DNA of 64,000 nt from Bettongia penicillata ogilbyi (taxonomy: Eukaryota; Chordata; Mammalia; Diprotodontia; Potoroidae). The notes beneath the pieces were generated by a model. That model was not told the DNA's origin, searched no databases, and saw only the letters and a list, made by a program, of their open reading frames with translations. Shown piece after piece: positions 11,961 to 25,218 of the stretch. The position numbers and the translations under genes were made by a program. Numbering within the stretch: the first letter of the stretch is position 1; each line of letters starts with the position of its first letter. Location of the stretch: the NCBI GenBank assembly GCA_023548195.1, contig JAJHZJ010000414.1, positions 1,292,001-1,356,000 of the forward strand, given 5' to 3'.

Positions 11961-12555
11961 GGAAGAGAATAGAAGAAAGGTCATAAGGAATCACTGCCAA
12001 GAAGGACAGCTTTGAAAGTTACACGTGGAATATATGCTTAAGAAAAAAAGCAAGTTCTACAGACTATATTGGTAGATTTCCATAAATCCTTTCCTATTCT
12101 ACTATATGGAAAGGCTTATTTTACTGCAAGTTTAAGTTCTGAATAAAAAATGAACTTAAAAAATCCTATTGCCAATATGGCTACACAGGGCATTGGCCTT
12201 TGGGAAGTCCATGTCCCTAAAGGTAGTGGGCTATCCAGCTACGAAGCATTACACACAGGGAAAGGGGAACACACTTCACTGATGCTTTTTAATACCCCAG
12301 TGATTGTAATTTGATAAGCCATTAAGTTTTATTGTCAAGCTTCCTTGTTGGGAAGTACTCTCACTCCTACTTTCCTGGTCCAGCACAGAAACCATTGGAT
12401 CAATTCTTTTAATGTACTTCTCCCTTTTGCTATAGCAATGTCAACCTCCTACCCAGTCCCAGGCTTTTCAGTTCTACTGGATGCAATACTGGATGCAATA
12501 CGTTCAATTAACTGTCAGGACTTAATGTGGCGTTCCAGAACTTCAGGAGGTTCTT
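11961..12555. other. Intron H/I, unique stretch
   Basis: No recognisable element apart from a small 13-bp direct duplication of 'tactggatgcaa' near 12477-12502. Confidence 0.5.
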
Positions 12556-12765
12556 TTGGAAGCCTGCATGGCATACTGCTTAGAGTGCTAGAGCCAAAAG
12601 TCACAAAGACTTGAGTTAAAATTTTGCCTTTCATACTTGTTGGTATTGTTTGTCCTTAGTTCTTGACATGCGAGGGGATTTAAGTGAGGCAGGACTGCGC
12701 CAGGCATTAGCCTTACTTTCTCCTCCTGAGCCATCTGGGTCCAGCAGCCTGACTGCAGAGGGATA
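12556..12765. repeat. SINE head and antisense SINE tail
   Basis: 12556-12640 looks like a tRNA-type SINE head on the plus strand. 12642-12765 matches the tail of another marsupial SINE ('tttctcctcctgagccatct gggtccag' type), related to the copies at 28225 and 35774. Confidence 0.5.
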
Positions 12766-12839
12766 CTAGCTGTGTGGTCAAGAGTAGATTACTTACTTCT
12801 CAGTCTGCTTTCTCATCTTCACAAGGAGGGGACTACCCT

Positions 12840-13830
12840 CCTGCAGACAGTCACTCAGGTTTACAAGCTTAGAATCATACTTGACCTTTCTTCCTCTCTC
12901 ACCCTGCCCTCACTATCACTCACCTCGCCAACCCCCCCTCCTCCAATGAGTTGCCAAGTTTTATTTTGGATATAGAATTAGCATCTCTTATATCAATCCC
13001 CTTTTCTTCATTCACATATCTTACCCTAAAATAGACCCTTATCACCTCTTGTCTGAATCACTGGGATAATCTCTTGCCCTATCTCCTTCCAGCCTCTGCT
13101 CTCTCAAATTCCTTTCCTCACTGCTGCTAAATTAGTATTTATAAAACACAGATTTGATCAGCACAGCGCAGAGTCATGTGGGTGGGAGCTTTGATTTCTG
13201 TTAGGAGATGGAGACTGGAGCTACAGGTGGCCTGGCATGGAGGCTGAGACCAGATTGGGATAAACATATTACAACTGCACTGCAAGAACCACCCTCTTTC
13301 CCAAAATCATACGGTCAAGTCATGGCTCACACCCTACACCAAGATGTTCACCCAGGGTGCCTTACAAGTTTAAAGTTCCTGCCAATGATAGAGAAGGGGT
13401 CATTTCCTCCCACTCCCACTCTCTGCACTCCCTTCCCATCCCGCTGTCAGACACAAGTCCTCCTCCTTGGCCAGGTTAATGGGGACTGGTGTGGGATAGG
13501 TTGTCACCCTCCCCTACCCCCTAGCTCACTACCCACAGTTCATTAGCTTTCTCCTATGGACACCAGCACACATGAATAGCTTTAAAGCCAGTAACTGCGC
13601 TACCATTCCTGGGATGTATGTCAACCATATGTCCTGAGTCCAGTCATCATTTCCTTTGACTTCACTGAACTGAACATTCCTCACTGGTCACCATTTCCAA
13701 TGTACTGTTGTTCCCTGATTTGGATGTGACTTCCTTGAGGGGAGGGGGCTGTATTATTCTCCAGTGCTTAGCACAATCCCTGGCATACAGTAAGCATTTA
13801 ATAAATGCTTTTACATTCATTCATTTAACT
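12840..13830 (+). repeat. L2 LINE copy, 3' end
   Basis: L2-type sequence at 12840-13165 and 13650-13830, ending with 'gcttagcacaatccctggca' and 'taataaatgctttta', the classic L2 3' end. The 13166-13649 stretch between is not recognised and may be an insertion or a diverged part. Confidence 0.65.
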
Positions 13831-14489
13831 GTATAGAGTGGGAGTCAGAATGACTAAGTTATGCAAATAGGGATGGGAAGAGGATACTGACTTGGAAACG
13901 GGGAAAAAAGAACTTTGTCTGACTCAGCCAGGGAGAGCAACCTAGTGGAATTCTCCCAAGGAGGCCTGACAGGTATGCACATGGTAGGGATTCCCTCAAT
14001 CCCTAACACCCCTATGTCCCCGCCACTTAGGACATAGACACATCTGCTGGCAAGCTTACTTACTGAGTTTATGATTTCTCCTTTTCCACTGGCTCACTGG
14101 AAGGTAGAGGTGACCCTAGATTCTTGAGTCAGAGACTTCCAGTGGGTCCATGCTACATGTGCTACAGCTTCTTGGAGCCACAGGTGAGAGAGTTAGGTGA
14201 CAGGTGGACAGCAAAGGTGGATGAGCAGCCCTCATGCCAGAGGTGCTGGTCCACCCTGAACACCCTATGCACCCTGATGGGATGATAATGGATGATATGG
14301 AGAAGACAGAGCTAGATTTGGCTCTTAATTGGCTTCTGTTGTTGCTAACAAGGTAAATGATCACTGACGTGAGCAAGTGAGAACAAAAATGACTAACAAG
14401 GAAATTAAACCCAAGATAAGTGAGGGGATGGAGGGAGAGCACTTAATTGCTCTTACTAATTTTAAGTCATAAGGCTTGGACAAACTATA
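13831..14489. other. Intron H/I, unique stretch
   Basis: Nothing recognised. Confidence 0.5.
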
Positions 14490-15541
14490 TCTCAGAGTAG
14501 ATCTGAGTGCTGGGCTACTGGCTGGAATCTCTCAGAGAGCAGAGGGCCAAGGTAGGATTTAAGCCAGATAAATATTGTCCTGATTTTTTCAAGAAAGGGA
14601 AGACGATAGATTCTTTGAACTATACAGAATTGACTTTGAGTCCCAGCAAATTAAGAATATATTTAAAGGGAGGACTTGTGGGCATAGTGATAATTATGAG
14701 CCAGTATGGCTTCTTCAATACCAGGTCAGACCAGACTAATCTTTTGTTTTCGGTCAGGATTACTATACTGGTGGCTCAAGGGATGCTATAGATACTGCTT
14801 ACTCAGATTTCAGCAAATCATCTTTAAAAGTTTCTCATTCTATCTTTGTGGAGAAGATAGTGATGATAGATGATAGTGCAATTTGGTGGACTTTACACCA
14901 GTTGGGCAAGGTCCAAATTAATAGTCTCTATTGGATGAATGTCAGCCTGCAGGGAGGACTCCCCTAAAATGTCCCAGGGATATAATTTTGGCCCTGTTCT
15001 GTTCAATATTTTTATCAGTGACTTGGATGAAGACACAGATACCAAGTTTATCAAATCTGGAGACGTTATGAGGCTGGGAGGGAGAGCTGACCTATTGGAT
15101 GGAATAATCAAGATCCAAAAAGATCCTGACAGGCTAGAATGATGGGACAAATCTAATAAGATGAATTTTTAAAAGCAATAAATGGAAAAGACTTAGGAGA
15201 GACAGGGGATGAAATGAGAACTGTCTTCAAGCATTTTGCAGGGCTTTATTTTGGAAGAAAGATTAAAATTGTCTTGTTTAGCTCCAGGGTAAAGAATTAT
15301 GAGCACAGGGGAAGAACTTGCAGAGAAGGAAATCTGGCTCAATGTAAAGGAAAACTTCTTAAAAATTAGAGCTGTCCAAAAGTGGAATGAGCTTTCATAG
15401 TGGGCCCCAAATTCACTGTCGCTGGATGATTTCAAGCAGAGACCAGATGATCACATACTGGGGATTTAAGAGGAGATTCCTGCTCAGGTAGGGGGATTGG
15501 ACTCAATGAGGTCTGAGCATCCTTCCAACTTGCATTCTTTG
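14490..15541 (+). mobile_element. L3/CR1 LINE copy, internally deleted
   Basis: A decayed CR1-clade reverse transcriptase remnant. One frame at 14939-15142 still reads GPVLFNIFISDLDEDTDTKF and later IKIQKDPDRLE, matching the RT core and thumb of CR1/L3 elements. The catalytic Asp-Asp region is lost (KSGDVM instead of an FADD-like motif). 15185-15541 matches the element's 3' end ('attagagctgtccaaaagtg', 'ggattggactcaatgagg'). The part between is deleted. Non-functional. Confidence 0.75.
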
Positions 15542-15559
15542 GTACTGAGGATGGATAGT

Positions 15560-15772
15560 AGGTTCTCTTATGTCAAACTGAAACCAGTTTCCTTATAATT
15601 TCCATCCATTTTTCTTAGTTTTTCTACTGTAGCAATATATAACAAAAGTCTACCTTCAATTTCATATGATGGCCCTTTAAAGAAAGCTAATGGGACTCCT
15701 CTTTTTTAGGCTAAACAGTTCCTTCAACTAGCTCTCTGATGAAAGACAGTCCTTCTCCTTGCCAGGGTAAAC
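15560..15772 (-). mobile_element. L3/CR1 copy, left half (split by L2)
   Basis: Antisense L3/CR1 sequence recognisable by 'ttaggctaaacagttccttc' (reverse strand of the 3' region). It continues at 17223 after the L2 inserted at 15773-17222. Confidence 0.6.
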
Positions 15773-17222
15773 CCTTCTATATGTAAGCTTGATCTCATTC
15801 TATCTCATCATCTTCAGCACACTGTCCCCTTAACCATCCCTACTCTATCATTGATCTTTAATCAATCTCTCCCAGTCAACTGGCTTTTCTGCTGCCTACA
15901 AATATACCCAAGTCACTCCCATTCTCAAAAAAACAAAGACAAAAACAAAACCCTCGTTTGATCCTGTCATCCCCAATATCATCCCATATATTTCCTCCTC
16001 TTCTTAGATTAACTCCATGAAAAAGCTGTCTACAATTGGTGCCTTCATTTCCTCTCTTCTGACTCAATTATAAACTCTCTGCAGTCTGGCTTCTGACCTC
16101 ACACTCCGCTTAAACTGTGCACTCCAAAGTCACCAATGATCTCTTGCCAACTGCCAAGACTTTTCTCTGTCCTCCTCCTTCTCAATCTGCAGCCCTTGAT
16201 ACTGTGGATCACTCTCTTTTCCCTGAGTCCAGGACTTTGCTCTTAGTTTTCTGACCTGTCTCTTCAGTATCCTTTTCTGACTCTTTATCCAGATGAGGCT
16301 TACTAACTGTGGGTGTCGCCTAAGGCTGTGTCCTGGACCCTCTTCTTTTCTTTCCCTACACTATCTTGAATAGTGATCTCATCAGTTCTAATGGGTTCAA
16401 TTATCATGTCTATGAAGATGACTTCCAAATCTACATATCTTGGCCTAATGTCCTTCAAATTTAACAAATCCAGAACAGGGCTCTCAAACCTTACTCTCTT
16501 CCAATGTTCCATAGGACTGCAGAGGATACCACCATCCTCCCAGTCACCGATTCACAGCTTCAGAGGCGTACTGGATGCCTCATGTGACTCATCCCACACA
16601 TCCAGTCTGTCCTTTTAAGCTCCCTACAAGCCTGAACTGTGACTAGAGCCTTCTTGTTGGTCTCCCAGCCTCAAGGTTCTCCAGACTCCAATCTGTCCTA
16701 CACTCAGCTGCTCAAGGGATCTTCCTAAAGCATAGGTTTTGCCACATTAGCTCCCTCCCCAATCAACTCCAGCGCTTCCCTGTTGCTTCCATGATCAAAT
16801 ATAAAATCCTTTGCTTGGATTTTAGAGCCTTTCACAGCTGGGCCCCACCCTATCTTTCTACTCTGGGACACATTCACACTAACCTTCTTGCTGTGACCCC
16901 CACCTCCCACTGGTGTGTCTTTGTCCTGGCTGACCCAAGGCAGGAAGTGCTCTCCTACTTCACCTCCACCTGCTGGTTACCTTTTAAGTCTCAGTCAAAT
17001 CCCACTTTCTACAGAAGTGCTTTCCTAGTGAGATTGCCATCCATTTACACTGTATAAATCTTATATGTATGCAATTATTTGCATATTGTCCCTCCCCCAT
17101 TAAAATGTGAACTTTTTTAAGGGCATGGACTGTGTTTTAGCCTTTCTTTATAGCCTTAGCACTAAGCACAGTGCCTGGCATACAGTGAGCACTTAATAAA
17201 AGCTTGTTGCTTGATCACTGAT
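15773..17222 (+). mobile_element. L2 LINE copy, about 1.45 kb, 3' complete
   Basis: Long L2 copy with 'ctctgcagtctggcttctga', 'tgatctcttgccaactgcca' and 'ttcacagctgggccccaccc', ending in the L2 3' end 'cacagtgcctggcatacagt' and 'ttaataaaagcttgttgc'. The ORF2 remnant is broken by stops. It lies inside an antisense L3/CR1 copy. Confidence 0.75.
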
Positions 17223-18240
17223 TATAGTTACAGACTCTTTACCATCCTAGTCACTCTTCAGTTAGTCTTAAAATGTGGCCCTCAGATCTGAATATAATGA
17301 TCTAGATTTGGAATAAAAATTGCTAGGCACTGTGGGACTATTGCCTCCCTCCATTTGATCAGCCCACTTCCATTAACATAACCTAAGGGATTGCATTAGC
17401 TATTTCTGGCACTCATGTCACTGTGATGTCACACCTAGCTTGCAGTCAGTTAACAGCCGCAAATCTTTTCACATGTACCACAGTCATGATAGGACTTCCC
17501 TGCCTTAATTGAGTCAATGGATGTTTTTAACCTAAATGCGGGACTTCACTCATATCCCTTTTCAATTTAGTCTTGTTCGTTTTGCCCCATCAGTTATGCC
17601 TGTCAAGACTGCTATGGATACTAACTCTATCCTATGAGGTACTGCTCCCGGCTTTGTGTCATTTGCAAGTTTGAAAAGCTCTTCTATTTTCTTCCATGTC
17701 ATCAATACCAACGTTGGACAGGACAGAGTGCTGGGACACAGCCCTGGAGAGAGACCAACTTTTGGTTCACACAGATCAAGTGAGGATAGCTGTTCCACAG
17801 CTATGAATTCAGGGAGTCATAGCATCTGTTACCCTATCTTGTTGTATCATTTCCATGAGAGTGGGTGTGTGTGTGTGTGTGCGCCTCCTTATTTATTCAT
17901 ACCTCACATGGCCTTCTATCAAATGCCTTGGGGAAATACAGATACATCACACCTACAACCCTGCCTGATCTCCCAGTCAAGAGAGGGTAATGAGGTTCTT
18001 TTGAGATCCTGACTTGACCTCAGATTTCCATCTTCCCACCTGCTCACATGATGTTTCGTAACCTGTTCTGGAAATGTGCTGGGGATGGACAGCAAGCTCC
18101 TGGGCTGGAGTTGTGGGGTCTGTGTTCAATCATCTCCAGCCTACTGGCATGTCTGCTGTTTGCCATGATATCTCAAAGATTCCTGACCGTGGTTCTTCCT
18201 TGCCCTCTTCGCACTTGGGCTGAAGAATCATAATCATTTA
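17223..18240 (-). mobile_element. L3/CR1 copy, right half
   Basis: Antisense continuation of the L3/CR1 copy: 'aaaatgtggccctcagatct', 'cccggctttgtgtcatttgc', 'ttggacaggacagagtgctg'. A (GT)n run sits at 17865-17881. No coding frame left. Confidence 0.7.
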
Positions 18241-20492
18241 AGAGAGCTAGGTGTCAATTTCCTCTTTACTTATCTATCAGGGTTTCCTATTGCTGTTGAG
18301 CATGCTCGTTCTACTTTTTCCAGTTAAATAATTATTTTCCTTCATGGAAAAGATACAAGGGAATATCTAGAGAGGATTTATTAAGGAAGGGTCATGATCA
18401 CCCACATGGGCTCTTCAGCAGGCAAGTCAAACAGCTCTGCTAGTCAGCCTTGCTCCCTTTCATTCTGCTAACCAGAGAAATGAATCCACACTGTAGGTGC
18501 AGGAGAGTGGAATCAGTGCTGAATAAATAATCTATGGATGATGAGCCATAGGGCAACCAGCGGATTGTGCCATATATCACGTCAGACGAATGATCTCTAT
18601 TCCTCTTTGACTAATTAGTGCTAGACTTCACCTCTATGATCTAAGAAGAGATGACTAACTGGGAAGAAAAGGATGGGAGTCAAGCTGCCTATCCTCAACT
18701 ACAGGGCAGTGACATGCAAATACCCAAGACTGCCAAAGGAACAAGGACAAAAAATATTTATTTCTCAACTAGAAGTGTTAGTATGAATGCAATAATATTT
18801 TGAAGAGAGGTATGAAATTTACTCTCAGCAATTTGGAGCCCTAGAGCTTAGAATTTTACAACAATTTACAATTTTTACATAAGGAATGTCATATGTACAC
18901 ATACACAAATATACCACCAAGCCCTCCCCCTTCCCCACGTGTATTACATGTATACAACACAGCTGGTTTTAAGCATGTGCAGAAATGTTGCTGGGTTTTG
19001 TCTGCAGAACAGAATTGTATGATTTCTGACCTTTACTTGAGTGCTGGGCTTTCTTCAGAGATGGAATGGGATTATGGGGAGACAGATTGAAGCAGACAAG
19101 CCTTATAGAGCTTCCCAAGCTAGAAATAGTCAAGGACCTGCTGTCCTCTGTCTTTACTGCTGGCATAGGTGACAGGGGTAGGGGAGGAGGAGAAGGAAAA
19201 GGAGCAGGGAGGGACCATTTTCCTCCAGCTATGGGGAAGTAAATTGCTTTTAAACTTGCTTCCATCAGCAAGTATGAGAATGGCCTGGAGAGAACTTTTT
19301 AGCCAGCAAGGTGACTATAATGCTACCTCTCGGTCCTAATGAGCTGGCTCTGGGGGATGCCAGAGAGAGTTCTGAAATAAGAAGTATGTAAGAGGTTGAT
19401 GAAATGCCTACCATGCCAGGCTTTTCTGGCTGTTGGTTTTACCTTCTCCTAATATACCTTAAGGCACTGACCCCTTGTTCCAGTCCATTCTTTCTGATTT
19501 ACCATCTACCTCACATATAAGAAATATTTTTTTTTTCTCAAGGCATCAATCTCCTCTTTCCTGTGAAAAGATAACAGAAGAAGATTTCAGAGTTTTCTAG
19601 CCTCAAATTCAAGTGTCTAATCCTGGGTTTTCAAAGTTACCTTATAGCCCTCCTCATGTTCAGTGATTCCCTGACTGAGACTTTCTTCCTGATAGGAAAA
19701 CATGTTACCTGCTCTGGGCTTCCCTACAAGTCTTATGTACCAGCAGGAGGCCCTTTCCCCACTGCTCCCTGCCAGCGTGGGGTCCCTCTCTACTTCCCAG
19801 GAGTTTTTTTTCATGTTTTAAAATCTCTTTTGTTCTCTCTCATCCATCACTTGCTGGTTCAGGTTATTTACAGAGACATGGGGGGGTGCGGAGATCAGGG
19901 GTGGAAAGAGAAGATGGCACTCAGACTACTTTATGTCCCTGTGGTCCAAAAGGCCCAGTCCAGTTCTAGGGCTGAATCACCACACAGGCCCAAAGCTGCC
20001 CTTGCCTTTGACTCTTTAGGAGTTATTTGTTCCATGAGTGCTACTTCTCCTGTCCTGAGGACAAGCATGGAGTCTAGGAGTGTTCACACAAATTCACAAA
20101 TTTGTGAAGCTAATTCAGAGCCAACCAATAAGTATGAGAATGTATCATATGATTTCCGTTGGCATTATATTCCCTTCCTTTGTGATGTTTGGCATTGAAA
20201 TGGCTTTGCATTTCCACAACACATGTTGAGTGAATGGGGAGAGGGACAGGGGAGAACTCACTCAAAATTCTAACTCAGTTAATTCTTTTTGTACCTACCA
20301 AGAGGTAGAGAGTATAATTGCATAATTAACTTTGAAGAGAAGAATGCACCACAGTACTGTGCACAATTAATAAAGACTTTTGTATGATGACTATTATGAA
20401 AAGTTTAAATTTCAGAGGCCATGTTTAGATCCCAACTGAGGTGGGCTGGGGCAGGGGGTGAAGAATTGGGGGAAGAAAAGCATTCCACTCAC
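18241..20492. other. Intron H/I, unique stretch with a 180-codon open frame
   Basis: No recognisable repeat. An ATG-initiated plus-strand frame of 180 codons spans 19656-20198. Its translation resembles no family I know, and it has no obvious domain, splice or poly-A context. It is most likely a chance frame inside the intron, antisense to PDIA5. Confidence 0.5.
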
Positions 20493-20629
20493 ATGGGGCA
20501 TGGAACATGATGAGAACAGAAGAGTGCTCCTTCACAAACTTGTCAAAGTCTTCATCTGTCAGGTGATATACGACGCTTCCCTCATCTGCCCAGGCAGCCT
20601 CGGGGACCTGGGGCTGTGGTGCTTGTGGA
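20493..20629 (-). CDS. PDIA5: PDIA5 exon H (linker and start of catalytic domain 2)
   Basis: A 137-nt exon with acceptor GGTCTTCCAG and donor GTGAGT. It encodes 45 whole codons: a Pro/Gln-rich linker (PQAPQPQVPEAAWADEGS), then VVYHLTDEDFDKFVKEHSS and VLIMFHAP, and one base of the Trp codon before the second active site. It corresponds to human residues 259-303. The PQ-rich linker separates the two catalytic domains. The second domain has no intron matching the C/D boundary of the first domain, so that intron was lost or gained in one of them. Confidence 0.96.
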
Positions 20630-21735
20630 CTGGAAGACCAAAAACAGGTAGAGCTGAATGGATGTCATCTGCCAGCCACAGGCTACAAAAAGGACCCTGC
20701 TGCCCTACACAGACCCAAGCCCAGCTTCATTAATCTCAAGGGAGAGTCACGTGACAAGGAACACAGTGGTTGTGACAACGAAAAAACCCCCAAAACTCTC
20801 CTTGAGGTGAGACTTATGGGAAGAGAAAAAGAATGGCAGAGAGCCTTTCCTCTCCCTCTATTCTTTCCCAAACTGATGAACTTTGCTGGTGTCCCATCAC
20901 GGAGAGCACATTTTTATTTATGACTTAAATCACCTTAGCAATCCTGCCTCCTCTCAAGGGTAGAGGGGTTTATTTACTTTCTTTCTTTAGCAAAGTGGCA
21001 AGAATCTAATGAGAGCAAGGAACAGCCACTGTGAAATCTGGCTCCTGTGTTTGTCTCACTGTGTGGGACTGGTTGAAGGAGGGAACAGAAAAGATGAGGT
21101 AAGATAAGACTGGGTCAGGCAAGGGTATGGAATGGAAGAGGACTAGGATAGAGGTGTGATACCTGAGAAAATGGTTGCCTGCCCAAGGTAAGATAAGTCA
21201 CCATGAAGGAAAAGGCCCATGAGGGTGCAGAGGCTTGTGAAGCTTCACTATGACAAGGGATTTATATGGACTCACTACCCTGACAAAGCCTAAAAGCTCT
21301 TAAGTCCCTGGACGCAAGAGATTGCCCTGAAGCTCAAAATATCTGCACTGGTGACACATATTCCCAGCTGCTTCCCAGCCGCAAGCTTTATTTTCTAAAC
21401 TGTACATTTGCTAATACTTAAAACCAGTTTATGCTGACAGATACAAAATGTAGCCATTGCTATCAGCTTGGACAAGTTTTCAGCAACAAACCAAGGTTCC
21501 AGAAGAACGTTCATAATTTTGTGGTCAATAAAACAGAATGCTCCTCATTTTTCATGGCAGGCTAGTTACAATCATCTCTTCTGAGGTACCCTTTGACCCA
21601 GATCTCCCTGTCTGGCATGGATGGGAAGGGCATCAGAGACAGACAGAAAAGGCCTTTCTGCACCTCAATTACACAAAAGTCCTTTGGCAATAGCAGAGAA
21701 CAGGGAATAAAGCAGGTATTCAAATGGCGGAGGGT
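20630..21735. other. Intron G/H, unique stretch
   Basis: No repeat or coding feature recognised. Confidence 0.5.
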
Positions 21736-21865
21736 AAATGGAGGTGAATGAGTTGGGCAAGTCACTTCATCTTCGCTGGGCCCATTTCTTCATCTCCAGA
21801 ATAAAGGGATTAGAGCAGTGGCCCCTAAGGTCCCTGATGGCTTTGAGTCTACAATTCTGTCGATG
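21736..21865 (+). repeat. SINE/MIR fragment
   Basis: Short 3' piece of a SINE: 'gttgggcaagtcacttcatc' and 'cctaaggtccctgatggct'. Confidence 0.55.
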
Positions 21866-22129
21866 TTCCTGCACTTCTAAGAAATGATGGATGTGACAAG
21901 TTCAGAGAAAGACGGGAAGACGTTTATGAATTGATGCGGTTAAGTAGTAGAACCAAAAAAACAATGCACACAGTGACAATATTGACATAAACATAAAAAA
22001 CAGCAAAACCTGAATATTGCATAATTATAATGATATAGCTTGGTCCTTAAAAAGAGTTGAGAAACTTTACTTCCTTTCCTTTTTTGAGGTGGAGGTCTAT
22101 GCATGTGGATTATTGCATATATTGTCAAA

Positions 22130-22335
22130 CACAGTTAATTTAAATAGATAAAATGCTAGGCTCAGAGTCAGGAAGACCTGATTTCAAATCTAGCCTTAGA
22201 CACTTAATTAGCTTCAACTTCAAAGTGGGGAAAATATTAGCACTTACCTCTTCAGAGTTTTTGTGAGGATCAAATGAAATAAATATTTGTAAAGCACTTA
22301 GCATAGTACCTGGCACATAGTAATATATTCCCTTC
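22130..22335 (+). repeat. tRNA-headed SINE, CORE/MIR-like type
   Basis: 'agagtcaggaagacctgatt' then 'cttacctcttcagagttttt', 'aggatcaaatgaaataaata' and 'agcacttagcatagtacctg'. The same type as 8790 and 26893. Confidence 0.7.
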
Positions 22336-25218
22336 TCCCCTACTGTGAACTGCTTTTTTTCCCCCTCTTTTAAAATCTTTGTAGAAAGGGACAGCTTAGT
22401 GGGTAGGGAAGAGTAAAAGATATACATACATATATATATAAAAGTACATGTGATATGAAAACAACTGACAAAAAAAAGGAGTTTTTAAAAGGGAGGCAGG
22501 CAGAAGACTTGAGCATACTTCTGTAGCCTTAATTGTCCTATCTCTATGGTAATCATAGAAAGTCTGCAGTCACACTGCTTCTGCATTCTTAGGTAGTTTC
22601 AATGACTTCTTGTAATCACCTCTAGTTTTAGAGAGTACAAAAGTTGCCAGAGGGCAAGTCATTTTTGTTCCAGAATGAGATTCGTTCCTGTATTTTTGAC
22701 ATTTAGTACCTCTGTTTCACTTTACTTGACCTCTGGATCCTGGTCCTTTGCTCATTTTCAAAGCAGGTTGGGTTAGATTCTTTCCTTTGCATTCTTGGAG
22801 CTAGACCCTGGTCCTGACAAATGATGCCCTGAATTAGTTCATCTTTGCACTGCCTTCCAGGTTCCCAGATGTTGACTTATCCCTACTGAAGATATCATGA
22901 CTACCCCATATCTCTACTTGGACTTCTGGTAACTAGGTTTGTTCCAACTAGCTGACCACACAGGCTCACTTTTTGTCTGGACTTTCTGGTTTCTCTACCT
23001 GTGGCTTGCTTCTGACCAATTGTACCTGTGTAAGGCTTAATCTTGGGCTCACTGATTCTGTTCACCTGTCTCGTTTAACTTTATTATCATTTATCTGACA
23101 GGGTCATAGAAAGAATAGGCACACAAGAAAACACAAATGAAAAGCCTAAGTTGTATGTTTCTATTTCTTCAGTTCCTCTTTAAAAATCTTATTTCTAGGG
23201 TTTCCCTTTCCTTCTCCCTTTGTTTCCTGGATATTAACAACTCCACTCTTTTCTGTCAATAATCTTCCCCTCAGCACAAAAGGTTGCTGAACCTTGATAT
23301 TTTCCTATCTTATGTGACTTTTGAGGTCAAAGGACCAATGGAGTTCACAGGATGAATCTACCTATCCTGGTGAGAAGGTCACAGTGACTAAATTTCTAAA
23401 ACTCAGTTCTATAAAAATTTTTTTTTATTTTTTCCTTCAATACAGAATCTATGTATGCTATTAGCATTTCCAAAAAATACTAAAGTGCCTGTAAAACTGT
23501 TTGGTCTGAAAGCTGATATGTTAATTCTGGTTAATCTCTTACTTTGAAGAATTAAGTTCTCATTTGGTCTAGAGAAAGCTGTTTCACATGGGTCCATAGA
23601 AGTCAGTGGTATCTTCAAACCAAATCATTACCTGATGTAGTCTGTAGACATACTTTTATGATGAAGGACAAAACCAACAGAGCTTAAAAAAAAGTGGTAA
23701 AGGGGTCTTTTCTCCTTATTTTTCTTAGTTTGCTTTTAGTAAGTAAAAAAAAAATTACTCAGAATTACATTTAGGCAAAAAACATGTTATTTATGGACTT
23801 GGATATTCCTGGTTTAGATAATTAGTGGAGGAGCTAGAGAAAGATTGAACTCTTCAGTATGGGATTGTGGAGACACATAATACTCATGCAAGCACATATT
23901 GTCAGAGATGATACTCCACAGAGTGAGAAAGCTTCAGTGTGGCCATGACCAACAAATCCTCCAGAAATATTAAACAAACATACAGATATGGGAAATCTCC
24001 GTGTCCGGTTTTAGAAATTTACCCAGTCACCCACAATATTCTAAAGTTTATACTGCCTTTCCCTGCCCTTATCCCATGGCATCTACAACAGATGGCTATT
24101 GATATCTGGGTATTTTATATGACAGACTTGGCTGGAGCAGGGAGTAGGGTGGGGATCATGAAAAGTAATAGCTGTCTCTGGTCCTTCTTCACTCTTTACA
24201 TACTTAAATGCAAATCAACTGAGAGCTTTGGTCAGAACAGGAAGTATAGGAGATCAACTACAATGACATGTGGCTAGAAAATCCCACAGCATGGGATTTA
24301 GCAGACCTAAATGAGGACTGAAAACAGCTGGTATAACACTGATATCTAGCTCCTACTCTGTCTGGCTTCCTGGTATGTGGTTGGGTAGGGTACTCTATGC
24401 TACATTTTTCCACTCTGTGACATTTTTACCTTATAGATCTGTTGCCCTGTTTATCCCTCATAATTTCTATTTTCTTTGGAACAAAAATCCCCCAGATTAG
24501 AATTCTTACCTAAAGCAAAGCAGCTTAGAGTCCACGGAGATAGAAAATGCCTTTTCCTGGAACAGCCTATGTGTTCTAGAAGCACATAAAGCCTGAGGCT
24601 ACGGACAAACACTAAGTTACACTGGGAACTACAATATCACTAATTTTAAATATTTAATCTCAGAGACACAACGTCACAGTGAATAGAATCAAAAAGCGCT
24701 AGGTTCAAGTTCACCCTTGACAACCTCAAGAGAAACTTAGATTATATTTAAACAATTGCAAAGGACTATAGATGACTGAAAGGCTAACATCTGAATGAGG
24801 CAGAAGAAACCGTGTCTAACACTTTCAAAGGGTATTAAGGAATTTAATTAAGAAAAACAGAGGACCTGGGGGTAGACTGGTTCTGTTTTGAAGCTTTTAA
24901 GAGGGAAAAAAAGGGAAGGTGAAGAAATAATATATTAGTGAAGAAAGGAAGGGGGGAAGGAGGAACTTGGTATTTTTCATAATTGGAAGGCTTAAGAAAT
25001 AGTGTACACAAACATGGAGGAAGGGGTGGGGAAGAGTGGACATAGGATGAACCTAACTCTTACCTAGACTGAACAACTTATACACAAAGTGGTTGGTGTA
25101 GAAATACATCAAGCTAAATAGGAAACCAGAAAGAGAATGGGGAATGGGGGTTTTAAGGATAGTATTGAAGGGCTGCAAACAAAGCAATGCCCTGATCCTG
25201 AGGGAGGGATTAAAAGAA
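22336..25218. other. Intron G/H, unique stretch
   Basis: About 2.9 kb with no recognisable repeat, exon or RNA gene. Several A- or T-rich runs (for example near 23420 and 23748). Confidence 0.45.
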
